From positions 1 to 64,000 of the forward strand of contig VXBP01003497.1 in the NCBI GenBank assembly GCA_013400115.1: a stretch of DNA of 64,000 nucleotides, read 5' to 3'. Below are positions 21,729-32,998 of the stretch, piece by piece. Numbering within the stretch: the stretch's first letter is position 1; each line of letters starts with the position of its first letter. The notes under the pieces were generated by a model. That model was not told the origin of the DNA. It was given only the letters and a program-made list of their open reading frames with translations, and did not search any database. The stretch comes from Rhinopomastus cyanomelas (lineage: Eukaryota > Chordata > Aves > Bucerotiformes > Rhinopomastidae). A program made the translations under genes and the position numbers.

Positions 21729-24700
21729 TTCTATAAATTTGCATTCTAATTCTCCATGTGGGATTCTCTCCACGTGCTTGGCCTAGTGCTGGGATAATAG
21801 CTTTAGTTATATTTCCCATTAAGATTTATTCAGACCTATTCTTTAGAACAATTATACAAACAGTAGAGTAAAAGAAACCTCAAAGCAATATAAAGTAACA
21901 CTACAGGTTTCATTAAATCTCATTGAAATGAGAATAAGGCACATTCCTAAACATGTTGCACTCCTACCACAAAAAATAGTTTCCTCCACCCTAACATTAG
22001 ACCTTTTACTGCAAACGTTGTGCATGTGGTAGCATGTAGAGATACACCACGCCAGGCTGCTCCATGCCAACGCACTATGATGTCAAAGTTGGTTGGTCTG
22101 TCGTAAAGATTCATAAGGATTTCTGTTGTCAGTTGGCTTGGGGATGTCCATGCATGAGAACCACAGAAGGGCTAAGCAACCAAGACAGAGAGAAGACTAT
22201 TACAAAACCTAAGTTTTAATGCAAGCCATTCTTTCAGTCTGAATCGTTCCTTGAGATTGGCCAAGAGCAAAACGCTAAAAATGCCACTTTGTAGGCTGAA
22301 TAGTGGCTGCAAGAGGTGTCAAAAATTAGCAAAGGCAAATATTTCTGCTAGGTCCTCCTTGATGTAGAAACATAACTTTTCACATGCTTAGTAAAGCAAC
22401 AGGGAGACATCAAGGCAAAAACTGACTCCATGACCACTCTTGCTAAAAGTATCCCTCAGTTATTCACCTCTGAGCTACCCAATTAGGATAAAGGAGTAAA
22501 AGTAAATATAAAGGTAAGAATCATGGACATGGCTCATTGTAATTTTTATTATAAAACTTAGCAAATACAATTTTCAATACTGAATAATTTGTCTTATAAA
22601 AGAGTTTGAATAGACATCAGGACATAAAAGTCGTGCAGCTTCATACTACATACCTTTTATGTTCCTAAACTAGAAAAATGTAAATCCACTTGAAAATTAA
22701 CTGAAATATTAATTCCACACACCTTCAGCGAGGCACACTGAGTGTGGCAAAATTGGATTGCTTTCTTACGACTAACAATTTATTTGCTATGCAGAAAAAC
22801 AGAAGTGTTAACTTTATGTCCACAGAGAGAGTTAGAAGACCTCTATTATAATTCCCTATATAAAGTCTGCTGGCAAGGGATTTTGCATGTATGCAACTTA
22901 AACCAGGATTTCCTGGTGCCCTCTACTGTGACCTGGAGCTACTTTGAGCTATACAAGGACTAAGGGAGGAAGAGCCCTAGTGAGGGCAACTAATGACAGG
23001 AAGGGAGGGAATAGAAGTACCTGATGGATACATTTCATTCCTTCTGTAGCCTGTGACCTAACCTGCAGTTAAGCAGAGAAAACAACACCCACAATTGTTC
23101 AGCTGGCTTATGCAAAATGAGAAAACGGCGCTGTGGTTTACATGAGGCTGGTTGATATTGAACTTTTTCACACAGCTTGCCTGGTGTAAAAATGTTCACA
23201 CTACTGCTACAAAACTTGATAAAGTCCAGACTTGTGTAAAGTTCAGGCCAAAGTAACAACATCAGCAGAAATGCACTGCTGCCAGCATCTTCTTTCTCTG
23301 TCCTGTCAGCTGAGACGGAGACAACATTTGGGGGTTCAATATGACCTGGGAGTTACCAAACCTGGGCTATAGTGGGCCAAAGAAGAGGTGGGAGGTTACG
23401 CAGAAGAACAGAAACAGAGCACTAGGGGTTTACTGGGTTTCTTCACTTCCTTAACTGTCTTTTTAAAAGCAGGTTTACAATAATAGTAAAGAACAGAAAA
23501 ATATAGGTAGAAGATACCTCATATTCACATCACTTTAAGAATCTCTCATCTTGTCTCAGATTTCTAACACAAACTTTTGATCTTCAGTAGTCACTGTCTT
23601 TGCCATCACTCGTGCATTAAATTTCTCAGCACATGTATTATAGTTCTGGCAGATGTCATAGCTTGTGATACTCCTTCCTGGAAAATTCCCCATGTGCTTT
23701 ATTAGCACTATCTCTGTTTTACATGTTGGCAAATCTTACCACATTATGGTGTGCTGCTACACTTTGCACTACTGCAATTCCTGTTCAATGCCTTTGGACT
23801 GAAAGCTACTTAAACCTTATTTGCCACGTCCTTTTCCTTCTCCTTTACCAATCTCCTTTGCTTTCATACGCCCCTCATCTCCCAGCCACCTTCAGGTCAC
23901 TTTTTCAGATCCCCCAGCAGTTTATCTACTTCTCTGCAGCAAAATTTCATTTCCTATTTTGTTTCTGGCAAGATGCTTGGACATTTATGTACTGAAGTCT
24001 CCCACTAATGGTGGGTGGCGCCTCTGCTTAGAGCTACCAAGCCAGCAGTGGGAAGCTTCTGCACACCCTGCAGAGGCCTAGCACCAGCTACCATACTTGC
24101 ATCTACCATATCTCTCTCACGCTTATCCCAGACAGAGGAATGGAAAGAAAACACATCAATGTGCCTGAAACTGTGCAGAAAACATATAATCCTTCTAAAA
24201 TAAGTGGCTCACTGAAGGAGAATCATAGAGGTAATAGGAGTAGTTCATTTCATACCTCCTTCTGACTCACGTTTTTCTTATAAGGGTATTTCCTACTTAG
24301 GCTTAGCGAATGACACGTTCACTTGCATGCTGGTCCAAGTGATAATAAATCAGCTGCTTGCTTCCTAGTCTTCTGAGAAAATAAGAAACATACTCACTAG
24401 GATTTTGTGATGCCTCTGGACAGAAACAAAATATCCAGAGTCAACAAACAGCTCTTAGATTTCAGTATTGATCTCATTGGCTGCCTATAAATAATCTGGT
24501 TTCTTTAAGACTTGCTTGGCAAAAAAAGGCTGTGGTTTGGCCAGAGATTCCCTTGAGTTTGGATCACAAATTCTGGAGTGGTTATTTAGGATTTCTGCTC
24601 CTGTTGGTGCTTTTTTGGCCTTTTTTTTTTTTTTGTTGGTTTGGATGGTTTTAGTTTGTTTTAGTTATTTTTAGTGGTTTTTTTCATTAACATTTTTCTA

Positions 24701-25702
24701 TTCAGTAATAGGAATTCTTTCTCCAGGCCTGATTATGTCCTTTTTTTATTATTAGGTCCAATTTCCTTGTTATCAGGTCCAATTGTCTTATTAGTGTTCC
24801 ATGAAAGAGAGGCAGTCTGTAAACGGGCAATGTTTTAACCACTCCAGACCTGTACAATCACTTTTATGCTAACTGCTCCAGGTCTTACCTTCTTCTATGA
24901 AGTTGAGTCAACATTCCTCCAAGTTTTGGATGTTTATTGATTGAACAAAGTTTGTCGAAGTATCCCAAAAATATCCACAAGGCACTGTATTCTCCAGTCT
25001 CAGCTCACAAAGATATTTAGCCTTGTATTTTTGTCACCTTGAATCATATGACCCTCTGTTGATTACATTTTCTGACCCTTGCTTTCTACTTATATGTCTA
25101 TCTACCTCCTGTCATTGTTTCCTTTTGCCAACCATTCACTTCTTTTCTGCCTGCCCACCTGTCTTTGTTTTTCCTTTGATGATTTACTTACACACAAGGA
25201 TTCTCTCTCTTGTCGCAGTTGGGTTTTTTGCCTTCACACAGCTGAAACACAGCACCATGTTGTCCTTTCAGCAATCTTCCTGCAGATAAACTATTTAGGC
25301 GCAGACACATGCGCACACACCTTGGAAAAACAACTGCTGCTTCCAAAAGTAGCTGATGGTGTTTCTGACTCAACTTTGTTATATTTTATGTAGGAAATTA
25401 TTTTTTCTGTGTGACCAATAAATAGTTTGGTTAAGTGTAAAAAGTTTATTTGTGAGTGGGAGTAGGGACAACAGGTCCCTGACAGAGCTATAAATATAAA
25501 CAAAAAACAATAGTCTTAATATCTGTCCAAGAACCAATCGGGTTTAGTCAACTCAGGGTACAGTGCAATTCAATCTACTAAGCATTTTATGTGGAATCTA
25601 CTGACTAATGGAAATATCCTTTAATCTATCTGCTTAGACCACACTCAAAACTTCTATGCAAACACTTGTGTACCTCTCTGTAAAAGACATCATAATCTTT
25701 CA
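21729..25702. other. Four kilobases with no recognised gene or repeat
   Basis: AT-rich DNA. Apart from a T-rich tract at 24601-24690, I see no transposon, RNA gene or convincing exon. Confidence 0.5.
24601..24690. repeat. T-rich low-complexity tract
   Basis: It contains a run of 14 T (24621-24634), followed by GTT/TTTAG-rich sequence. Read on the minus strand it could be a decayed poly-A tail, but no retrogene is recognisable next to it. Confidence 0.6.
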
Positions 25703-25784
25703 TCATAGAGTCATAGAATCATTAGGGATTGGAAGGGACCTTGAAAGATCATCTAGTCCAATACCCCTGACACAGCAGGATCAC

Positions 25785-26129
25785 CTACACCAAGTCACAC
25801 AGGAAAACATCCAGGCAGGTCTTAAATGTCTGCAGGGAAGCAGACTCCACAACTCCCCTGGGCAGCCCGTTCCACTGCTCTGTCACCCTCACTGGGAAGA
25901 AGTTCCTTCTGATATTTATATGGAACCTCCTATGTTCCAGCTTACAACCATTGCCCCATGTCCTATCACTAGATGACATCGAGAAGAGCCTGGCTCCATC
26001 CTCCTGACACCTACCCTTCACATATTTATAGACCTTAATGAGGTCACCCCTCTGCGTTTTCTTCTCCAAGCTAAAGAGATCGAGCTCCCTAAGTCTTTCC
26101 TCATAAGGGAGGTACTCCGCTTCCTTCAT
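25785..26129 (-). pseudogene. CR1 ORF2 C-terminus, detached by a frameshift
   Basis: This frame of about 114 codons carries the conserved CR1 ORF2 end: EHLPYEERLREL-type sequence (here AEYLPYEERLREL), FSLEKKTQRGDLIKVYKYV, SSSDRTWGNGCKLEHRRF, HWNxLPRGVVES-like text, and the final FLCDLV. It lies out of frame with the RT palm fragment on its right. Confidence 0.85.
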
Positions 26130-26674
26130 CTATGCTGGACTCCCTCCAGCAGCTCTGTGTCCTTGAACTGAGGGGCCCAGAACTGGACACAACACTCCAG
26201 GTGTGGTCTCACCAGGGCAGAGTAGAGAGGGAGAAGAACCCTTCTCAATCTGCTAACCAACCCCATTCTGATCCACCCCAGGATGCTGTTGGCCCTCTTG
26301 GCAACAAGACCACACTGCTCGCTCATGGTCATCCTGCTGTCCACTAGCACCCACAGGTCCCTTTCTCCTACACTGCTCTCCAAGAGATCAGACCCCAGCC
26401 TATACTGGTACCTGGGGTTGTTCTTGCCCAGATGCAAGACTCTACACTTATCCTTGTCATACTTCACTAAATTTCTTCCTGCCCAGCTCTCCAGCCTGTC
26501 CAGGTCCTGCTGAATGGCAGCACGGTCTGCTGGGGAGTCGGCAACGCCACCTAGCTTTGTGTAATCAGCAAACTTGCTGACAGTGCACTCTAGTCCCTCA
26601 TCCAAGTCACTAATGAATAGGTTGAACAAGACTTGGTACCAACAACAACCCCTGGGGCAGTCTACTAGATACAT
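26126..26674 (-). pseudogene. CR1 ORF2 RT palm fragment with FADY box
   Basis: A frame of about 182 codons begins in damaged motif B and runs through YQVLFNLFISDLDEGLEC to motif C. Motif C reads FADY (residues 35-38) instead of FADD. The thumb block WIRMGLVSRL follows. The same catalytic Asp to Tyr change, with identical flanking nucleotides, is found in the 2414-3337 copy. As encoded it would be catalytically dead even without truncation. Confidence 0.9.
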
Positions 26675-26775
26675 GCCTCTAACTAGACTGTGTCCCTTTG
26701 ACCATGACTCATAAGTGACGATATATTTGCTACCTTGGTTTTACATTGGTAGTGCAATGCCCCAAAATGATAAAA

Positions 26776-27110
26776 TGGAATCACAGGAAGTTATTCAGTC
26801 CATGAACCCACAGTGAGCTAACAACAGAGAAACCTAACCTACTCCTTGTAGATACTTTTTGAATCTATCCTTAAAAAGCTGTAACTATGAGAGCTCGTGT
26901 TCTTTCTAGGTAAGCTATTTCAGTGGTTAATTATCACCACCATTAGAGAGTTTTCCTTAAGGTCTAGCCTAAATCTTCTTTGATTTAATTTAGCCTCATT
27001 ACTTCTTCTGTTAACTGTAGATACAAGGAACAGATAACTTTCTTTTTGCAGAAATCTATTCCTTGTATAAGTTTTCAATTGTGAGGTCATATTTTCTAAA
27101 CTTCTCTATC
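26776..27110 (-). mobile_element. Ancient CR1/L3-like LINE 3' region
   Basis: Phrases such as CTATTTCAGTGGTTAATTAT, TTCCTTAAGGTCTAGCCTAA and ATTTAGCCTCATTACTTCTT align in order with the reverse complement of the CR1/L3 3' coding end. The FLTV..W.RLP region and the ...LLV...KLEH block keep their order. Divergence is high and no frame survives. It directly precedes the younger CR1 insertion at 25703-26706. Confidence 0.65.
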
Positions 27111-29826
27111 TTTTGATTACTGGCAATGATTTGCCAGAGCACTTATACACTTGAAACAGGCTGGGATAAGAACTTCTGCAATTTTGGAAACCAAGAGATA
27201 AAATCTTTCATGCAAGTTTTAATCTGAGCTGTCTGCATAATAAATGTTAGAAGCACTTAGTGATTCTTCACATAAATGTTGCCTAGAACAGGAATAAACC
27301 CTTATACATACCATGCTTGTAAACAGATTTCTTCCCGGATGAACAGAATTCAGATTCCATTATGATAAAATATAATAAATCTTTGGCAGTCTGACCTCAC
27401 TCTCCTAATAATTAAGATTATAATAATCTGATAATTAAGGCTTTCATTGCTAAAAAATTAGTACTTGAATGTGGCTGAAAGTGGTTCGTGAGGGAACAGG
27501 GGGCCCTCCAGCCAAGAAAGGAGAAGCAGGAATCAAGGAGTGGTTGTATCTGCAGTTTTCACCAGTTTTCACCCTTTAGCAGGAGCCCAGGGCTCAAGCA
27601 ACAAAATTGAGTCTGCTGCCATGCTGATGACCACTGCTGGCCACTGCTCACCTGTATTTTCCTGTTCCTATTCTCTGGTAGATTATCCTGGTAATTCATA
27701 GGATTGCCAAGCTGCAGTGGAATAAGTTTCTTTTCTGTCAGATACCAGCAAAAGAAATATAGTAGATTATTGCCATGGCAAGTAAAGAACTTGCTGGAGT
27801 AAGGTTCGGACCAGAGCATGAAGTGACGATGTATGTGGAAGCTAAATAGCACTGCTTGTAGAAGTTCTTGGTAGTAAGAGGTGACAAAAGGACCATTGTC
27901 TGCAAATGAAGGCATTGCTGTCCCAGCAAAACCTTCCCAGTCAATCAGAAAAACTTCTCACTTTCATGTAGTGATGTTTTCCACCCGTATTAAACAGAAA
28001 AGGTGGGTACCACTCTTAGCGGTTCATTCACAATACAACCAGAAGGAAAGTTTAATCACCTGAAAATGATTAACCACAGTTTCCCACAGTGTTCAGAAAA
28101 GACAGATTTTTTTTTTCTCATTATCTGTAAGCAATTAATGCTACAGAATATTACTGAATTTACTGCAGGTAGAAAGGCTGTGGGACACAAATAAAGAAAT
28201 TCCAGAGAGGCATGAAGTAGAGATGTACTGAGAGAAAAACATATGATAAAGTAAGATGGCCTTCCAGCACAGATGATCAAACCTGGGCTGTGTCTCAATC
28301 CTATCTTAGTTTTTGACTACATTTAGAAAGCAGAGTCATACCCAAACAAACTGGGTATGTCAGCAGACTAATAGCAGACCTTAGTAAATGTTAAATGGCT
28401 GCTAGTCCGAGTTAAAATCTCGTATACCATTTAGTGAAAGTTTAGTTAATGCTCAATTTTTCTCTGGAGAGAACATATAATGTTTCATACAAAACGTGGC
28501 AGCGTGGGACTGCTCTGTACAGGCAAGAAGAATGGTACATTTGTCAGTAGGGAATGTTCATTAAGGAAACAGCTCTGCTCTGTAACGCCCACAATAATTA
28601 TAAAGATGGAAAGGTTAGACTGTTGTGCTAAGATGTAATGATGAATACTTTCTTTGTCTTTGAAAGAGAAGCTGTTTTGTGTTCTCTCTTTATTCATAGA
28701 CTACCCCTGTGAGTCTTGTCTCAGACTTGGGCTGCCATCCTTAGGACAGCACAAAAAGTATTGGGCATTCCAGTCATATGGAAATAACTTACCTTATTAC
28801 ACCCACTATTTAAACACTTGTAATTAAACTCTGTGTAGAAAGCATATCTGTAAACTTAGCAGTTCTATGGTCAAGCCATTTGCAAAAGCAATCACTTAGA
28901 CTGTTGTTAAATTTAACAACACTAATACGAATTTATAAGCATATCCATAAAGCAAACAATCCCTGTCATGGAAAACAGGGCACCTCATTGAGCAAACGTG
29001 ATTAAAGTGTAAAGTATGTAATGAATAACTTTAAAGATTATAATAAAATACGACCATCTAATTAAAAATAGGCATTTCACATACTTCACTGAGTCATTCT
29101 TTTTAATACTGCTCAACAAATAACATGCATCACTTATTACTCATATTAAGAAAATCACAGGTAGGCTTATAAGTGTTTTATTTAAAAAATATTAGCCAAA
29201 GGCATGTTTATCAATGCATGTCTGGAACTGAGGCTGGAGTGTAAATTCATCGTATAAAGTATTTGGCCAAGTTAAAATAGTTAGAAGCCTGGAGTTAAAT
29301 GAACTTCTCAGAGGCTGGTACAAACTTTTCAGCTTTAGCTTATGCTTTCTAGACGTTTTAAATGTGTGCAAATTTTAGAGATTAATTGCAAAATAATTTA
29401 ACAATATTTAACATAAAAATTCAGGGAAGTTCCTATTCAACTGTTTAAGCAGCAGAAATAGAAGCTCAGTGTTAACAGTAAAGATGCTGACAAGCACCAC
29501 ATGTATTTCAGTCTTCCAGTTAAGTTCATGTTAAGATAACACAGACTGTAAACACATTAATCATACTCATAAGTAAAACCTAACTACATCTTCATCTTCA
29601 GACTACCAGCAGCTGTGTCCTTTTTGTCACTAGGGCTACTGTCCCGTTATTTCTAAAAAAATCCTAGTTTTTCTTATCTGTAAAAGATTGCCTTTTAAAG
29701 CTCTCTCACTGCTCAGCTATTCAGGAGGAGAAAGTAACCTTTTCTTTACCACATACTGGTAATGTCATGGCAAGATCAGAAATCAGCATTTTCAAGACCA
29801 GAATATTATCTTTTAGTCAGAGATCT
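27111..29826. other. Non-coding DNA up to the assembly gap
   Basis: AT-rich, no recognised repeat or gene. A 118-codon minus-strand frame at 27559-27915 begins near an acceptor-like site but has two competing open frames and no convincing donor, so I do not call it. Confidence 0.5.
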
Positions 29827-29845
29827 CCCCCCCTCCCCCCCCCCC
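29827..29845. repeat. Poly-C run at the gap edge
   Basis: A run of C with a single T immediately precedes the N gap. Homopolymer C is a common cause of local assembly failure. Confidence 0.9.
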
Positions 29846-30831
29846 NNNNNNNNNNNNNNNNNNNNNNNNNNNNNNNNNNNNNNNNNNNNNNNNNNNNNNN
29901 NNNNNNNNNNNNNNNNNNNNNNNNNNNNNNNNNNNNNNNNNNNNNNNNNNNNNNNNNNNNNNNNNNNNNNNNNNNNNNNNNNNNNNNNNNNNNNNNNNNN
30001 NNNNNNNNNNNNNNNNNNNNNNNNNNNNNNNNNNNNNNNNNNNNNNNNNNNNNNNNNNNNNNNNNNNNNNNNNNNNNNNNNNNNNNNNNNNNNNNNNNNN
30101 NNNNNNNNNNNNNNNNNNNNNNNNNNNNNNNNNNNNNNNNNNNNNNNNNNNNNNNNNNNNNNNNNNNNNNNNNNNNNNNNNNNNNNNNNNNNNNNNNNNN
30201 NNNNNNNNNNNNNNNNNNNNNNNNNNNNNNNNNNNNNNNNNNNNNNNNNNNNNNNNNNNNNNNNNNNNNNNNNNNNNNNNNNNNNNNNNNNNNNNNNNNN
30301 NNNNNNNNNNNNNNNNNNNNNNNNNNNNNNNNNNNNNNNNNNNNNNNNNNNNNNNNNNNNNNNNNNNNNNNNNNNNNNNNNNNNNNNNNNNNNNNNNNNN
30401 NNNNNNNNNNNNNNNNNNNNNNNNNNNNNNNNNNNNNNNNNNNNNNNNNNNNNNNNNNNNNNNNNNNNNNNNNNNNNNNNNNNNNNNNNNNNNNNNNNNN
30501 NNNNNNNNNNNNNNNNNNNNNNNNNNNNNNNNNNNNNNNNNNNNNNNNNNNNNNNNNNNNNNNNNNNNNNNNNNNNNNNNNNNNNNNNNNNNNNNNNNNN
30601 NNNNNNNNNNNNNNNNNNNNNNNNNNNNNNNNNNNNNNNNNNNNNNNNNNNNNNNNNNNNNNNNNNNNNNNNNNNNNNNNNNNNNNNNNNNNNNNNNNNN
30701 NNNNNNNNNNNNNNNNNNNNNNNNNNNNNNNNNNNNNNNNNNNNNNNNNNNNNNNNNNNNNNNNNNNNNNNNNNNNNNNNNNNNNNNNNNNNNNNNNNNN
30801 NNNNNNNNNNNNNNNNNNNNNNNNNNNNNNN
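29846..30831. other. Assembly gap, 986 N
   Basis: Unsequenced bases. Apparent open frames spanning this interval are artefacts of undefined codons. Confidence 0.99.
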
Positions 30832-31023
30832 AGGTTTGAGTGCACCAACTTGCTGGTTTTTATTTGTTTTATTCTTTTTGTTTCCTTTTTTCTTTGTCTG
30901 TATACAGTTAGGTTAATAAACTTTTATCCAGTATCCTAAGCCATTCATTGTCTGGCAAATTTGTCCGAGATGTCATCGAGACCTTACTTGCTAAAATTAG
31001 TGGAGAATCCCCAACCCGCTACA
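30832..31023 (+). mobile_element. Possible LTR 3' portion (polyA signal plus U5-like end)
   Basis: Just after the gap, a T-rich stretch leads to AATAAA at 30915-30920. About 100 bases later the sequence ends CCCGCTACA. This resembles the R/U5 end of avian endogenous-retrovirus LTRs, which often have TTTAATAAAC and finish in CA. The expected 5' end (TGTAGC...) would lie in the gap, so neither the family nor the presence of an LTR can be confirmed. A host 3' UTR is an alternative. Confidence 0.3.
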
Positions 31024-32473
31024 GTCCTTACAAGCCCTTTTGTTTTAAATATATGAAATGACTCAGACAATGCTTGTAGTAACTAGAAACAGTTTGGCTT
31101 TCACAAGTCAGATGTGGGCTTTATAGCACGCACAAGAGTGTCCACTTCAACTATTGCTCAGTCAGCCAGGAGGTTTTTAAGCTTGCATGTTTACCAAGTT
31201 TTATGAACAGTATACACTGTTAAACACAGTGGATTTAGTTGAAGTAAACAATTCAGTGATGATACTACAATTATTATATATTTTTTTGAACACATATTTG
31301 TATTCTTCAACATACTCCACACATACACACATACAGATATCACTCTGCCACCCGTTTGAAATGAGCGGAATTTTCTATATGGGAATAAACCATCCAGAAA
31401 CATCACGTGTGTTGTCTCTGAAATCAACTGTAATGTAAGTGACTGACAGTTTAAGGTTATAAACTGGCCTAAAGCAATAGATATTTTGCAATGAGACCTT
31501 TATGACAAATGCTTCTCCAAGGCTTACCTCATTTTATGCACTGTGTCTTTTGGACAGAGACTGCTTTTCAATTTTGAGGCTAGCTGTACCATTATGAGGT
31601 ACTAGAAGTATAAAATTGGACACAATTTTATATGAAAAAATAAAAAAACAATTAATTTAATCTAAAAGTGTATTAAAGTCTACTTTCCAACTTGTGTTGT
31701 TTTTTTGCCATGCAGGATAGGACCTTTTTTCTCTGCCAGCGATAACTTTCATTAACATCTAGCAAAGGAAGAAGAGAACAAGTACAACATATGCACAATT
31801 AAAAAAAAAATCCTATTTCACATGCTATCATGAAAAAATTATGCATTCCACATACGCTGTCTTTGTGTGAGTGGGAAGTGAGAACTGGTTTCAATACATG
31901 TGCATTTACAAAAATCTACTGGCTAGATAGCTCAGATAAGGTATCATCTCAGCTCACACAAGTTTCCATCAGCTACTTACACTCCACATTTTTCTGAGTT
32001 TTGTGGCCAATATGCAATTAGAGGTCACCTACCATCAAGCCCCAAGAGCTCAGTCAACTGCGTGAAGTAATTGCCTTGATTGTTATGAGATCTCATCACA
32101 ATTGTAATTAGCTCTCACACACAGTATAGAAGAAATGGAGTGTCTATCATTCAACCAATCTGAGGGAAAAGTTAACCCTCCAGTGAGATTCGTCAGCTGC
32201 ATATCCTGGAGCAAATTCTCTTTCCTACTCTTTTGAAGATTCTGACTGCTGAAGGACCTTTAATTCTCCCCATAATTCTTCAGCTCCTCCTATTGTTGTG
32301 GAACCCCTACTTCAAAATGAACCAGCAAGACAGAGAAATCATCTTATCTTTAGGGAGTCAGGCTGTTGAGATGTCACAAGATCGGAGATACATTCCCTTC
32401 TCAGAATGAACAAGGGTATTCTTGGAGCTGAAACTAATTATCCAGGTGCTGCATATTGTAGAGGTGGGTAGCT
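31024..32473. other. Non-coding DNA with one exon-like segment
   Basis: AT-rich sequence with a short CA-type stretch near 31320. No repeats recognised. The exon-like piece at 31335-31427 is listed separately. Confidence 0.5.
31335..31427 (-). CDS. Weak candidate exon, 31 codons
   Basis: On the minus strand, CTTACATTACAG precedes 93 open bases (phase 0 at both ends) that end before GTATGTG. The peptide starts LISETTHVMFLDG and ends TGGRVIS. Three CpGs in about 90 bases are more than the surroundings have. The donor falls at the edge of a TG-rich stretch that could mimic a splice site. No family recognised, and no neighbour in a matching phase found. Confidence 0.22.
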
Positions 32474-32998
32474 GAATCACAGATTGACAGAATGTTAGGG
32501 ATTGGAAGGGACCTTGAAAGATTATCTAGTCCAATCCTCCTGCAACAGCAGGATCACCTAGCTCAAGTTTCACAGGAACACGCCCAGGTGGGTTTTAAAC
32601 TTCTCCAGAGAAGGAGACTCCACAACACCCATGGGGAACCTGTTCCAGTGCTCTGTCACCCTCACTGGGAAGAAGTTCATTTTCATATTTATGTGGAACC
32701 TCCTATGTTCCAGCTTACAACCATTGCCCCTCGTCCTATCATTAGATGCTACTTACAAGAGTCTGGCTCTGTCCTCTTGACACTTGCCCTTTACATACTT
32801 ATAGACATTAATGAGGTCACCCCTCAGTCTCCTGTTTTCCAGGCTAAACAGACCCAGCTCCTTCAGCCTTTCCTCACCAGGCAGGTGTTCCACTCCCTTC
32901 ATCATCTTTGTGGCTCTGTGCTGGACTCTTTCCAGCAGTTCTGTGTCCTTCTTGAACTGAGGGGCACAAGACAGGATACAATATTCCAGATGTGGTCA
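32474..32998 (-). mobile_element. CR1 LINE 3' fragment
   Basis: A minus-strand CR1 with its 3' tail at 32474-32520 (TTAGGGATTGGAAGGGACCT). It runs through the 3' UTR and ORF2 C-terminus and stops at GATGTGGTC (32998), inside the LVRPHLE coding block. Several indels break the frame. It belongs to the same general young subfamily as the 20.3 and 25.7 kb copies. Confidence 0.93.

Larger units (their letters stand above)
25703..26706 (-). mobile_element. CR1 LINE, 1.0 kb 3' part, same lineage as the 2.1-4.7 kb copy
   Basis: The minus-strand CR1 3' tail lies at 25703-25750, and the element extends rightward to VxNGTESSWRP-like coding at about 26706, where it is truncated. The RT is split between two frames by a deletion of about 18 bases near 26130 (the region encoding QRRATRM). 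Motif B is also damaged, with about 10 bases lost between PRG and YQVLFNLF. It shares diagnostic residues with the 2414-3337 RT. Confidence 0.95.

Noticed and set aside
27559..27944. 118-codon minus-strand frame starting near a TTTGCAG acceptor
   Set aside because: Two overlapping frames are open, the GTATCT donor is poor, and there is no family resemblance.
29762..30939. Open frames of 340-390 codons on both strands
   Set aside because: They consist almost wholly of N codons across the assembly gap.
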